Of a stretch of 64,000 bases of DNA, positions 1 to 13,456 are shown piece by piece. The stretch is taken from assembly GCF_048569485.1 (NCBI RefSeq), contig NC_134364.1, positions 123,713,882-123,777,881 on the forward strand, in the 5' to 3' direction. Origin of the DNA: Anomaloglossus baeobatrachus (lineage: Eukaryota > Chordata > Amphibia > Anura > Aromobatidae). The translations under genes and the position numbers were made by a program. The notes beneath the pieces are model-generated. The model worked only from the letters and a program-made list of their open reading frames with translations. It had not been told where the DNA came from and did no database searches. Each line of letters opens with the position of its first letter. Within the stretch, counting starts at the first letter, position 1.

Positions 1-444
1 AATACTTTTCCAGAACTGAGCTGGCTTCATGAGGTGTTTTTCAGCAAATTTAACTCTGGCCTGTCTATTTTTGGAATTGATGAATGGTTTGCATCTAGAT
101 GTGAACCCTTTGTATTTACTTTCATGGAGTCTTCTCTTTACTGTTGACTTAGAGACAGATACACCTACTTCACTGAGAGTGTTCTGGACTTCAGTTGATG
201 TTGTGAACGGGTTCTTCTTCACCAAAGAAAGTATGCGGCGATCATCCACCACTGTTGTCATCCGTGGACGCCCAGGCCTTTTTGAGTTCCCAAGCTCACC
301 AGTCAATTCCTTTTTTCTCGGAATGTACCCGACTGTTGATTTTGCTACTCCAAGCATGTCTGCTATCTCTCTGATGGATTTTTTCTTTTTTTTCAGCCTC
401 AGGATGTTCTGCTTCACCTCAATTGAGAGTTCCTTAGACCGCAT
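1..444 (-). CDS. Tc1-family transposase, N-terminal 148 codons (partial)
   Basis: Reading from the ATG at 444-442 on the minus strand, the frame stays open to the window edge (148 codons). The protein begins MRSKELSIEVKQNILRLKKK and then has IREIADMLGVAKSTVGYI, a typical first helix-turn-helix of Tc1 transposases. A GRPR motif (KRPGRPRMTTVVDD) and a second helix-turn-helix (VSVSKSTVKRRLHE) follow. The last residues, QFWKSI, lie just before where the first catalytic Asp of the DDE domain would fall, so the nuclease domain is outside the window. In the family, the transposase binds the terminal repeats and does cut-and-paste into TA. No stop is seen in the visible part, so this half may be young. 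The 202-residue plus-strand frame over the same bases is its shadow. Confidence 0.85.
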   Translation of the reverse strand, partial: MRSKELSIEVKQNILRLKKKKKSIREIADMLGVAKSTVGYIPRKKELTGELGNSKRPGRPRMTTVVDDRRILSLVKKNPFTTSTEVQNTLSEVGVSVSKSTVKRRLHESKYKGFTSRCKPFINSKNRQARVKFAEKHLMKPAQFWKSI

Positions 445-805
445 GTTGTCTGGTCACAGCAACAGCTTCCAAATGCAAAACCACACACCTGTAATCAACC
501 CCAGACCTTTTAACTACTTCATTGATTACAGTTTAACGAGGGAGACGCCTTCAGAGTTAATTGCAGCCCTTAGAGTCCCTTGTCCAATTACTTTTGGTCC
601 CTTGAAAAAGAGGAGGCTATGCATTACAGAGCTATGATTCCTAAACCCTTTCTCCGATTTGGATGTGAAAACTCTCATATTGCAGCTGGGAGTGTGCACT
701 TTCAGCCCATATTATATATATAATTGTATTTCTGAACATGTTTTTGTAAACAGCTAAAATAACAAAACTTGTGTCACTGTCCAAATATTTCTGGACCTAA
801 CTGTA
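1..805 (-). mobile_element. Tc1/mariner-type DNA transposon, 5' part, cut by window edge
   Basis: The right edge ends in an AT-rich inverted-repeat end (TACAGTTAGGTCCAGAAATA on the minus strand) next to a TA dinucleotide at 804-805, the target typical of Tc1/mariner elements. The minus strand reads from this end into a transposase N-terminus. The rest of the element lies left of the window. The terminus type is recalled from fish and frog Tc1 elements; the family assignment is inference supported by the coding sequence. Confidence 0.85.
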
Positions 806-1123
806 GGTCTGTATTCCTGGTTCCTGTTCTGTTTAGTGATTCTGGTGTTTTGACTTCTGCTTGTTTTCTGACACCAATGCCACAAAACTAATAAGAGGCT
901 TTGCTTATATGACAAAATGACCATCAATAATTTAAAGCAAGCAATAATAATTAAAAGGGTAACCTTTATTAACAAAATAAATAAATCTTGTCAGTCTTGC
1001 CTATAGCTGTCTACGTACATAATGAGATGGAGAATTAGTCCGCACAAACCAATGCCCTCTGACTAGTCGACCAATAATTTACAGAGTGCAAACACAGCTT
1101 CAAAGTCAAATCAGTAAGCCACA
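806..1123. other. Unassigned AT-rich spacer
   Basis: I see no gene, inverted repeat or family match in this stretch. It is AT-rich sequence between two Tc1 elements. Confidence 0.4.
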
Positions 1124-1479
1124 TACAGAGGGTGAAATAAATATTGAATACATCAACACTTTTATAAGTAAATATATTTTTAAAGGTGCTATTGACATGA
1201 ATTTCTCACCAGATGTTGGTAACAACCCATCCAATCCACAAAGGCAAATAAATCAAACCATAGATGTTGAGAAATTTTAGGGAAGTGTAATGTGAAATTA
1301 CAGGGTAAAATTATTAAATATGTAGTAAAACTGAAATGACAAAGAAGGGGGTGCAGATGGTGTCTTATTCGATGATACTAGAAAGAATTAAATTAGGTGC
1401 ACTAACCTGGTGTGGTTGTGTTACAGACACAACCACTATAACCACGTGTTGAGGAAGGATCCTGCAGAACCCAGATAGA

Positions 1480-1776
1480 TAGCGTTGAAGGAGATGGAGG
1501 AAAGGGTTAATCCACGCTGGCAGAAGATCACTGAAGATCCATGGAGATTAAAATATTTTATTTTACTGTTCTACGCGTTTCAGAGCCGTGTGACTCCTTC
1601 AGGAACAAAAATCAATAATGTATAGTATTGATTTTTGATCCTGAAGAAGGAGTCATACGGCTCCGAAACACGTAGAACAATAAAATTAAATATCTTAATC
1701 CCTGTGGATCTTCAGTGATCTTCTTCTGGCAGCATGGATTAACTTTTTTCTTTCATCTCCTCCAACACCAGGGAAA
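1480..1776. repeat. Foldback repeat with two hammerhead-like arms
   Basis: The segment 1480-1612 is nearly the inverse of 1620-1776: both arms carry the text TTAATCCA-GCTGGCAGAAGATCACTGAAGATCCA and TTCTACGCGTTTC in opposite orientations. Each arm holds a sequence like the hammerhead core: CTGAAG, a short GGAG/CTC hairpin, GAAAC and CGTAG (minus strand 1606-1571; plus strand 1641-1675). The core has extra or changed bases relative to CUGANGA, so activity is doubtful. Such motifs are known from Penelope-like and related elements. It sits inside the Tc1 element that spans it. Confidence 0.55.
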
Positions 1777-1950
1777 AATTATTGAACACACTTACAAAAA
1801 GCCAAGGACAGTCATAACGCCAGCTGAAATGTATCAGTAACTAGAAAGCAATCCTGCCACTTAATGAAGAATAATTTCAGCTGGTTCAATTGATGGCCTA
1901 TAAAAAAAAAGTGTTTCATTACCAAGGTGCCACACAAGAAACATCTCATG

Positions 1951-2690
1951 ATGGGTAAAACCAGTGAGCTGCCTCAAGATATTTGTAACCTGATAGTTGC
2001 AAAACATACTGAAGGCATTGGTTAGAGAATACTTTCTAAAGTAATGAAGGGTCCAATGAGCACTGTTGGGGCCATAATTAAGAAATGGATGGATCATTAT
2101 TTCTTCATAAACCAGCCATGACCAGGTACTCCCTGCAAGCTTTCAGACAGAGGGAAAATAATTATCAAAAGAGTTGTCCCAGAGACAAAGACATGTATAG
2201 AGCTACAGAAAAACCTGGAATCAGCAGGTACAATTTCTAAGAAAACAATAAGTAATGTATTACTCTTCATGGCCTGTATGCATGCTCACTACGCGAGACT
2301 CCATTGCTGAACAAAAAGCATGTTGAATGTTCGCTCAAAAATATTTAGACAATTCTTTCAATTACTAGGAGAATACTTTCTAGTCAAATGAGACAAAAAT
2401 TGAAGTCGTCAGATGCATTATACAAACCATTTTTGGACCCCACAAAGCAAATGACCCCGAAAACACCAGACCAACATTGAAGTTTGGAGGTGAGAACATC
2501 AAGGTGTGAGGCTGTTTTTCAGCATAATACATTGGCAAACTTCATATATTTGAAGGAAGAATGGATGGACAAATGTACCGAGACATTCTTGATAAAAATC
2601 TGCTGCCATCTATGATAATGGAGATAAAACAAGGGTGGAAATTAAAGTAAGACAATGATCCCAAATACACAGCCAAGGAAACTCAATTGG
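1951..2690 (+). pseudogene. Tc1-like transposase, N-terminal and catalytic part, decayed
   Basis: The start MGKTSELPQDICNLIVAKHT at 1951 matches the Tc1 transposase opening (MGKTKELS...). The frame then breaks early: a stop appears after the first helix-turn-helix and several more follow. Recognisable landmarks are the second helix-turn-helix region near 2080-2260, a SNETKIEVV-like first-Asp region near 2390 in which the catalytic Asp codon looks changed, and a GCFSA motif near 2510-2530. The text runs to the second-Asp region (NDPKYTA) near 2655-2675 and stops where the MITE and MELK copy were inserted. The remaining C-terminus is at 5282-5440. Not functional. Confidence 0.7.
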
Positions 2691-2697
2691 TGTCTAA

Positions 2698-3101
2698 AGG
2701 TCCCGTCACACACAACGAGATCGCTAACGAGATCGTTGCTCAGTCACCATTTCTGTGACGCAGCAACGATCTCACTTGCGATCTCGTTATGTGACCCCTA
2801 CTAGCGATCAGGCCCCTGCTGGGATATCGCTAGTCATTGCCGAATGGTCCGGACCATTTTCTTCAAAGGCGATGTTCTGCTGGGCAGGACGCATCATTGT
2901 GTTTAACGCCTACCAACGACCTCCTAACACGGTCCCAACGCCCGCCGAGATCGTTATACAGGTCGCTGATTGTTACTGAGTCGTTGGTAAGGCCTGACTG
3001 TGTGACATCTCACCAGTGACCTTTCAGCGACTTACCAGCGATCTTTATCAGGTCGTATCGTTGTCGGGATCACTGGTAAGTCGCTGTGTGTGACTGGGCC
3101 T
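2698..3101. mobile_element. MITE with TIR AGGTCCCGTCACACAC, inside Tc1 element
   Basis: The left end AGGTCCCGTCACACACAACG follows a TAA at 2695-2697. The right end reads GTGTGTGACTGGGCCT, a near-perfect inverse. The inside is rich in GCGATC/GATCGC words, as in other frog Harbinger-type MITEs. No coding capacity. The expected right-hand TAA/TTA is not directly next to this end; instead the MELK copy starts there, and a CCTTTAG is found at 5263-5269 on the far side of it. This suggests that MELK landed in the last bases of the MITE. Confidence 0.75.
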
Positions 3102-5262
<2,161 letters not shown>

Positions 5263-5281
5263 AAAAAGCAAATCTGCTCGA

Positions 5282-5440
5282 GTGGCCGAGACAGTCACCG
5301 GCGCTGAATGCAATAGAAAATGTATGTAAGGAATTAAAGCTCAGAGTTCATAGAAGGAGCCTAAACTTCAGAATGTGAAGAGTGCTTGTGTGAAAGTATG
5401 GGCCAAAATCACACCTGAGCAATGCATTTGGCTAGTTTCT
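5282..5440 (+). pseudogene. Tc1-like transposase, C-terminal remnant
   Basis: The text resumes with a decayed SPD-NPIENLW motif (GAATGCAATAGAAAATGTATG near 5304), which holds the third catalytic residue of the DDE domain. It goes on with a KELKLRVHRRSLN-like stretch and ends with the final helix (around AKITPEQCIWLVSS). It is the missing tail of the transposase that starts at 1951 and is interrupted by the MITE and MELK copies. Confidence 0.65.
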
Positions 5441-5761
5441 TCATAAATCAGGTGCTTTGAAGCTTCATCACCAACAAAGACTTTTGTACAAAGTATTAAA
5501 TACATTTCAGTAAGCGTGTTTAATGCTTTTCATTTGTCATTATTAAAAATAGCAATTTATGGACATTTATTGTTGGATTTCTTTGCCTGTGTAAATTTGA
5601 TTGGTTGTTACTGACATCTGGTAAGAAATTCATGTCAATAGCAGCTATAGAAATATATTTACTTAGAAAATTGGTGACTTTTTCAATACTTATTTCACCT
5701 GCTGTATAGCGGTTTACTAGAATTCTGCTAAACATACATGGTGGTGGTTTAAGGATGCTGT

Positions 5762-6227
5762 GGCTGCTTTCACACATCAGTTTTTTGCCATCAGGCACAA
5801 TCCGGCAAAAACATGAAAAAACGGATCCGGCGTCTGCTGCCGCCAGATCCGTATTTTCCCCCATAGACTTTCATTAGCACCGGATGGCCTTGCATTTCAT
5901 CTGTTTCTTGACAGATCCGGCAAAATTTACTTGTCCGGCGGCCGGATGAAACGTTGAAGTGAACGGTTTTTTGTCCGGCAATAAAACGGATCACGCCGGA
6001 TCCGGCGCCGTACGGCATGTTTTATAATGGAAGCCTACGGACACCGGATCAATGCGTCAAAAACCGGATCCGGCGGCCGGATCCTTTTTTTTTTTTTACT
6101 GAGCATGCTCAGAATCACACCGGATCTGTAAAAAAACTGATGGAACTGATGGAAAAAACTGATGCAACTGATCCGTTTTTTCGCTGGATCGTGCCTGATG
6201 CCAAAAAACTGATGTATGAAAGCAGCC
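5762..6227. mobile_element. MITE with TIR GGCTGCTTTCACACATCAGT
   Basis: The left end (GGCTGCTTTCACACATCAGT, then TTTTTGCCATCAGGCAC) is the inverse of the right end (GTGCCTGATGCCAAAAAACT, then GATGTATGAAAGCAGCC). The inside is built of GGATCCGGC/GCCGGATCC words. There is no coding capacity. The TIR shares the core CTTTCACACATCAG with the MITE at 11019, so the two may be related. I could not see a clear target duplication. Confidence 0.75.
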
Positions 6228-6336
6228 TAACATGCTCCTTTTAACATTATACATAGATTGGAGTTGTGGTATGGTATAAAAGGGTAATCTTTTTAAAGTA
6301 TTGAAACATATAGTGATGTATTACATTTTTCTCTTA

Positions 6337-6927
6337 GGGGTACTTTGCACGCTGTGACATCACAAGCCGATGCTGTGATGCCGAGCGTGATAGTCCCCGC
6401 CCCCGTCGCAGCTGCGATATCCTTGTGATAACTGCTGTAGCGAACATTATCGCTACGGCAGCTTCAAATGGACTCACCCGCCCTGCGACGGCGCTCTGGC
6501 CGGTGACCCGCCTCCTTATTAAGAGGGCGGGTCGTGCGGCGTCACTGCAACGTCACACGGCAGGCGGCCAATAGGAGCGGAGGGGCGGAGATGAGCAGGA
6601 TGTAAACATCCCGCCCACCTCCTTCCTTCTGCATATCCTATGGGAGCCGCGGTGACGCCGGTAGGAGATGTTCCTCGCTCCTGCGACTTCACACACAGCG
6701 ATGTGTGCTACTGCTGGAGCGAGGAACAACATCGGACCGTCGTGTCAGCGTAATTATGTATTACACCGATGCTACACCGATGATACAATTACGACGCTTT
6801 TGCGCTCGTTAATCGTATCATCGAGCCTTTACACACTACGATGTCGCATGCGATGCCGGATGTGCGTCACTTTCAATTTGACCCCACCGACATCGCACCT
6901 GCGATGTCGTAGTGTGCAAAGTGCCCC
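6337..6927. mobile_element. Harbinger-type MITE, GGGGTACTTTGCAC family, TTA target
   Basis: Perfectly paired ends (GGGGTACTTTGCAC at left, GTGCAAAGTGCCCC at right) are flanked by TTA at 6334-6336 and 6928-6930, the target duplication of PIF/Harbinger elements. The middle is GC-rich with GCGATGTCG-type words. It is the closest copy to the MITE that was split by the retrovirus at 43536-54124 and shows what that site looked like before the insertion. Confidence 0.85.
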
Positions 6928-6930
6928 TTA

Positions 6931-8123
6931 GAGTTAAAAAATAATGTTCAGATCTTACATATCCAGAAGAATGGAGCAAAAAAATGTAATATACAGCAAA
7001 ACATATTTTGTAAAACTGTTTTGGAAGGTACAAATGTTAATATTAGATGAAAGCTCCCCAAACAATTCCCGAGTACAAATTGTACATAGAGAAAAATCCA
7101 CAGCCGAGCACCCAGGAGAATAATATAAAGGAGTCACATTGCCATCCCCACGGAGAAAAGAGCAAATGTGAACACATGTAATTTTGTAACAAAGCAGCGA
7201 AGAAGCAAATGAATTACTGAGGTCAGTAGAAGGAGACAATCCAGCTCTCCTCATTATGTGCAGCATACTATGCACAGCTGCAGCACTGAAGCCCTGTAGT
7301 ATTTTATATAAGCTTTATTCTGGGTTCACACATACATGTGTGTTTACTAGAGATGATCAAATCTATTCCAATTCCCCATGCTACAGTTTATTAAATTCAC
7401 ATTGTATTGATTCTCCACAAACTGCAATAATGCAAAGCCTCCAGTTGCCCTGAAAAGATGTGAGGAACACTCTGTGGTCTCATAGGACTGTCTCCAACCC
7501 CTTTCATGCTCTTTAACATAGCATAGCAAAAGTAATATTGAAGTGAGTTCACTATAGAAATGAATAGTAGTAAACAACAACTCATTTGATAGCACACATT
7601 ATTAAAAATGTGTCCAAAAATTATCCCATGTAGTCATTTGGTTCAAGCAGAATACTGACTCAAACTGGTGGTGTCGCTGTCAGAGGTAACATCATCAGGC
7701 TGTGACTTGAGACAAGTGATGTATCATATTTCCATAACACCGTTTGCTTACTTCCCAATAATACGCTTGCTGGAGGAAAAGGAGGCCAATTTGGTAGTTG
7801 TTTGTTAGTGCTATGGTATGGACGGCTAGTGATAATAAAAGTGGTGCAGCGCCTGCTGTTAGCGGCTCCCTTATTTGTTTCTTTTACATTTTTTGTTACT
7901 GTACTTTTGTTTTAATATACATTGTGTACAATACTATAGTGAATTTTGGATGTTCTTTTCAGCCCCAATTATTTAAGCTTTGCCAGAAAAAATGTCACGA
8001 ATCAAGTGTTTGACTCAAACTTGCCCCCACATCAAGAATGAAGATCGGCATTGAAATCAATGGTCTTGATTAATCTGGGCTTGTCTTTTGTGGTGAAAAC
8101 CATTTTTCTGGGGTTTTTTTTAT

Positions 8124-8175
<52 letters not shown>

Positions 8176-8190
8176 ATATATATATATTTA
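6931..8190. other. Unassigned spacer ending in a dinucleotide repeat
   Basis: No gene or repeat family was recognised in 6931-8127. At 8129-8173 there is a pure CA/AC dinucleotide microsatellite followed by TATATATATA and a run of G at about 8195, next to the start of a Tc1 element. Confidence 0.5.
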
Positions 8191-9098
8191 TTAGGGGGGG
8201 GGGTATTTATTCAGCCACCAATTGTGCACGTTCTCCCACTTATAAAGATGAGATTTGCCTGTAATTGACATCATAGGTGACCACAACTATGAGAGACAAA
8301 ATGATAAAACAAATCCAGAAAATCACCGCGTCTGATTTGGGAGGATTTTATTTGCAAATTATGGTGGAAAATAAGTATTTGGTCAATGACAAAAATTGAT
8401 CTCAATATTTTGTTGTATATCCTTTGTTGGCAATGACAGAGGTGAAACGTTTTCTGTAAGTCTTCACAAGGTTGGCACACACTGTTGGTGGTCTGTTGGC
8501 CCATTCCTCCATTCCTCTAGAGCAGTGATGTTTTGGGCCTGTCGCTGGGCAACACGGAGTTTCAACTCCCTCCAAAGGTTTTCAATGGGGTTGAAATCTG
8601 GAGACTGGGTAGGTCACTCCAGGACCTTCATATGCTTTTTATGAAGCCACTCCTTCATTGTCCTGGCAGTGTGCTTGTGATCATTATCATGCTGAAAGAC
8701 CAAGACACTTTTTATCTTCAATGCCCTTGCTGATGGAAGGAGGTTTGCACTCAAAATCTCATGATATATGATCCCATTTATTATTTCATGTACACGGATC
8801 AGTTATCCTGGTCCTTTGCAGATAAACAGCCCCAAACCTTGATGTTGCCACTCCCATGCTTCACAGTAGGTATGGTGTTCTTTGGATGCAACTCAGCACT
8901 CTGTCTCCTCCAAACATGACGAGTTGTGTTTCTACCAAACAGTTCTACTTTGGATTCATCAGACCGTATGACTTTCTCCCAATGCTCTTCTGGATAATCC
9001 AAATGCTCTCTAGCAAACTTCAGACGGGCCCAGACATATACTGGCTTAATCAGGGGAACATTTCTGGCACTGCAGGATCTGAGTCCCTGGCGGCGTAC

Positions 9099-10642
9099 AC
9101 CGTGTGCACAATTATTAGGCAAGTTGTATTTTAGAGGATTTTTTTTATTATTGATAAACAACTATGTTGTCAATCAACCCAAAAGACTCATAAATATCAA
9201 AGCTTAATATTTTTGGCAGTTGGAGGGGTTTTTTAGATTTGGCTATCTTAGGAGGATATCTGTTTGTGCAGGTAACTATTACTGTGCAGAATTATTAGGC
9301 AACTTAATAAAAACCAAATATATTCCCATCTCACTTGTTTATTGTCACCAGGTAAACCAATATAACTGCACAAAATTTAGAAATAAACATTTCTGACATG
9401 CAAAAACAAAACCCCAAAAAATTAGTGACCAATATAGCCCCCTTTCTGATGACACTCAGCAGCCGGCCATCCATAGATTCTGTCAGTTGCTTGATCTGTT
9501 TACGATCCACATTGCGTGCAGCAGCCACCACAGCCTCCAGACACTGCTCCCAGAGGTGGACTGTTTTCCCTCCCTGTAGATCTCACATTTTATGAGGGAC
9601 CACAGGTTCTCTATTGGGTTCAGATCAGCTGAACAAGGGGGCCATGTCATTATTTTTTCATCTTTTAGACCTTTACTGGCCAGCCACGCTGTGGAGTAGT
9701 TGGATGCATGTGATGGAGCATTGTCCTGCATTAAAATCATGTTTTTCTTGAACGATACCGACTTCTTCCTGTACCACTGCTTGAAGAAGTTGTCTTCCAG
9801 AAACTGGCAGTAGGTCTGGGAGTTGAGCTTCACTCCATCCTCAACCCGTAAAGGTCCCACAAGTTGATCTTTGATGATCCCAGCCCATACCAGTACCCAC
9901 CTCCACCTTGCTGGCGTCTGAGTCGGAGTGGAGCTATCTGCCCTTTACTGATCCAGCCTCTGGCCCATCCATCTGGCCCATCAAGAGTCACTCTCATTTC
10001 ATCAGTCCATAAAACCTTTGAAAAATCAGTCTTAAGATATTTCTTGGCCCAGTCTTGACGTTTTATCTTATGTTTCTTGTTCACAGGTGGTGGTTTTCAG
10101 CCTTCCTTACCTTGGCTATGTCCCTGAGTATGGCACACCTTGTGCTTTTTGATACTCCAGTAACGTTGCAGCTCTGAAATATGGCCAAACTGGTAGTAAA
10201 TGGCATCTTGGCATCTTCACGCTTGATTTTCCTCAATTCATGGACAGTTATTTTGCGCCTTTTTTGCCCAACACGTTTCTTGCAACCCTATTGGCTATTT
10301 GCCATGAAACGCTTAATTGTTCAGTGATCACGCTTGAAAAGTTTGGCAATTTCAAGACTGCTGCATCCCTCTGCAAGACAGCTCACAATTTTGGACTTTT
10401 GAGAGCCCGTCAAGTCTCTCTTCTGACCCATTTGCCAAAGGAAAGGAAGTTTGCTAATAATTAAGCCCCCCTTATATAGGGTGTTGATGTCATTACACCG
10501 CACCCCTCCTCATTACAGAGATGCACATCACCGGAGTTACTTAATTGGTAGTTGGCTCCTATACAGCCTGGAGTAGGACGACACGTATAAAAAGTATCAT
10601 GTGATCAAAATACTCATTTGTCTAATAATTCTGCACACAGTG
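9099..10642 (-). mobile_element. Second Tc1-like transposon nested in the first
   Basis: The ends CACCGTGTGCACAATTATTA and TAATAATTCTGCACACAGTG are near-inverse and flanked by TA on both sides; the host Tc1 text continues seamlessly (GGCGGCGTA | TAGTGTGTTACTGATGG). The size (1.54 kb) is right for a whole element. Further copies of the GTGCAxAATTATTAGGCAA motif occur just inside the left end (9286-9303). Confidence 0.88.
9430..10431 (-). pseudogene. Tc1-like transposase of the nested element, decayed
   Basis: The start is MGQKRDLTGSQKSKIVSCLA at 10431, a helix-turn-helix with LEIAKLFKRD. The middle has the first catalytic Asp in KVLWTDEMRVTLDGPDGW (near 10010). The last part has the second Asp in LMQDNAPSHASNY and the Glu in SADLNPIENLWSLIK (near 9600-9740). 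Stops and at least one frame change divide it into pieces, so it is not expected to make protein. Confidence 0.75.
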
Positions 10643-11735
10643 TAGTGTGTTACTGATGGTAACTTTTGTTACGTTGGTCCCAGCTCTTTGCAGGTCATTC
10701 ACTAGGTTCCCCCGTGTGGTTCTGGCATTTTTGCTCACCGTTCTTGTGATCATATTGACTCCACGGGGTTAAATCTTGCATGGAGCCCCAGATCGAAGGA
10801 GATTATCAGTGGTCTTATATGTCTTCCATTTTCTTAGTTTTACTCCCACAGTTGATTTCATCACACCAAGCTGTTTGTCTATTTCAGATCAGATTCAGTC
10901 TTCCCAGCCTGGTGCAGGAGTACAATTTTGCTTCTGGAGTCCTTTGACAGTTCTTTGGTCTTCACCATAGTGGAGTTTGGAGTGTGACTGTTTTGAGGTT
11001 GTGGACAGGTGTCTGTTAGGCCTGTTTCACACATCAGTGAAAAACACACACACGTTTTTCACTGACGTGTTAAAATGCATATGTCCCTTTGTGTGCCGTG
11101 ATTCACGGCACATGTGGATTGTCCATGTGCAACCCATGATCTGTACTTCATGATACATTATTGCACATGCAGATAAACTCACCTGCCCTTGCTCCTGCTG
11201 TTCGTGGTGCTGAACTCTTAGGCTCTGCTGTGTTTCCGCCCCCGCTGCAGCTACTTCCGGGTCGGCTGTGCCTGCTACATGAATATGCATGACAGTAATT
11301 AGTTGTCTCTGAAGCAGCATGCAAAGGCCGGAGACAAGCAGCGCTGGAGAAGATGAGTTAAAAATGTTTTTTATTTTCAATGTCCATGTTTTTTTGGTAT
11401 GTGTTTCATGGATCACACAATGGTGTGGTCCGTGAGACATCAGTGATGCCAGAAAAAAAACAGACATGTGTTACGGGGGGACTGGCAGATCAGGATAAGG
11501 TGGTAAATATCCCAATGGCCAGTCGGGGCCCTCTGTGCTCCAGATGACAAAGGAGCTGTTGGCAACCTGAAGGTTAGGCGGAGAATACAGAGCTGGGTGG
11601 CACTGAAATAATAGGGGCCTGATCCAAGTTAAGTAACACTTGGATCAGGAGACTGTGAACCCTGTTAGCGTCACAGGGTCCACTCACCCAACCCAGGAAT
11701 TCCCTGTTGACTGCACAGGAGACCTGGGAGCCAGT

Positions 11736-12010
11736 CACATGTGTAGGGACACGTCAGACCGGATGACAACACAGCTAGCGTTTCGGTGTACCTGTGGCAC
11801 TACACCGACCACATGTGGAGGGAACACGTCAGGCCGGGGGGTGACCAGATAGCATTGACCGGAAGACCGCTGTGAAAGCACCCTGTTGGCCACGTGTGTA
11901 GGACACGTCAGACCGAGCGATCCCCGATTAGCGTCTCTGGTCACCAGGGCTATCTACTGGCCACATGTGTGCAGGACATGTCAGGCCAGGTGGTCAAACC
12001 GGTAGCGTTG
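11736..12010 (+). repeat. Four-unit minisatellite, ~75-bp period
   Basis: The word CACATGTGTAGGGACACGTC, with variants, recurs near 11736, 11810, 11890 and 11961, each time followed by (A/G)GACCG and then TAGCGTT. The spacing is 71-80 bp. The units are imperfect. Confidence 0.7.
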
Positions 12011-12021
12011 ACTGGGAAGCC

Positions 12022-12530
12022 AATATGAGGAGGACAGGTGGCCCAGCAGTCGCAGCCCAGTTAACTCCACTGGGATGCACTAGCAGGACTGGACAGTAGG
12101 AGGGAAGCACGACGCCTGACCCTATCATGCCCAGCCACGGGTGTCGCTCTAACATGGAGGTGTACTCTGTCTGAGCAAATGTGAAGACTGCACACCTCCA
12201 TGTTGTCTCCAGCCCCTTTTATAACCTGGTCCGCCCCAAACTCAGGGTGGACCACAATGGCACCTCCAGGGTCCAATAGCAGAGTGCCACATCATCAGCG
12301 GTCTATCCGGAACCGCCACATCACTGATGACCTCATGGCAGCCACGCCCCAAACACCTCACCAGTCATCGTCTGATGACCAATGGTGAGGTGCCGTGTCG
12401 TAGGGGCGGGCCTCCGCGAGCCAGTCCAGAGTGGCCACATCATCAGGACACCTGATGCGTGCTGGCCTATCAGGGCCTGCCACCTCATGGACATGCCCAG
12501 TGAGGTCCTTTACAGACCTATAGACAAACA
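12022..12530 (+). repeat. Long direct repeat, copy 1
   Basis: From AATATGAGGAGGACAGGTGG to TCCTTTACAGACCTA this segment is near-identical to 13457-14037, apart from an about 70-bp and a 12-bp block absent here. The two copies bracket the unrelated stretch 12531-13456. Confidence 0.8.
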
Positions 12531-13456
12531 AGAGCACTAGGAGTACTGGTGCAAAAATAGAAATTTATTTATCAAACTCATTAAATAACAATACGTAGGA
12601 AAAAGGACATTTACAAGCATAAGTTGTGGGAATAAAATACCTGGGTCTCATGGACCACAATAGAGAACTCAATTGTAAATCAATGCAATGGGGCATGAGC
12701 TAAGAATATCCACACAAATGTGCATGCAGAAATTAAAAGTCAGGCAAGACAAGAGAGGAAGGAACCTCTCAGAATATAGAGCCCTTCAAATAGGGGGGGG
12801 GGGAGGCGCTATATATAGTGATTAATCAGATAAGGACATAAAGGTCAGTATATCTATTCCAAATAATGCGCAAAAAATGCTTGCCTGCTCATGATAGTGG
12901 TGCAGGGGAGCCAGACCAAAGGAGTGTCCCCGATAGATGCCTGGGTCCCGTGGACAACAATCATGCTGTTATGAAGTCCTACAATGTGGCTTAGTACATA
13001 ATAGGGTAAACCCTTGATTTAATACAAATGAGTATAATGCTGGACTAGGAAGAATGTATATAGCAGAAGCCATCAAGCCCTTTCAGTGGAGTGGAGGTGG
13101 GCAGTATATATAAACCCATATGGAGACCCATTCAAAAGAAATAGTCTCAGCCCATCTTCACAGGGCAAGTGGAGCGCTTACCTAGTCACAGTGGTGGTGC
13201 AGGGGAGCCAGGCCAAACCAGAGGGGAACCTACGACGGCCGTTACGCGGTGTATAACTGCTTCTTCCGGGAGAAGTGAGTCAGGACACGCTGGAGGAAGC
13301 GCGGCATCATAGACTCCTTGGCAACAGGAGGGACGCCGGAAGTGCAGGTCACCCAGAAGAGCACCGGTATACGTACGAAAACGCAAGGACGCAGCGCATA
13401 CAACACACACCGCGTCCCCCCTGGTGATGGAATCGGGAAGGCAGGGAGATTATATT
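12531..13456. other. Unclassified segment between the long direct repeats
   Basis: It begins TAGACAAACAAGAGCACTAG, has an A/T-rich first part (AAATTTATTTATCAAACTCA) and a GC-rich last part, and contains an imperfect internal duplication around GGTGCAGGGGAGCCAG (near 12899 and 13195). Its make-up recalls Penelope-like element ends, but no coding text supports this. Confidence 0.35.

Larger units (their letters stand above)
8402..10968 (-). pseudogene. Tc1-like transposase (minus strand), interrupted by a second Tc1
   Basis: The start MVKTKELSKDSRSKIVLLHQ (ATG at 10968) and the end GYTTKY plus stop (8402) match full-length Tc1 transposases. The N-terminal part lies at 10644-10968 and already contains stops. 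The catalytic part lies at 8402-9097 and includes the first Asp in [13 protein letters not shown], the VWGCLSAK block, the second Asp in [10 protein letters not shown] and the Glu in [11 protein letters not shown]. All three DDE residues are visible, but frames and stops are broken, so no protein is expected. Confidence 0.75.

Noticed and set aside
29-637. 202-residue plus-strand frame
   Set aside because: It is the antisense shadow of the Tc1 transposase N-terminus and its leader on the minus strand.
11736-12010. Possible CRISPR-like array
   Set aside because: The units are imperfect, about 75 bp long and without constant short repeats and unique spacers; it is a minisatellite in a vertebrate LTR.
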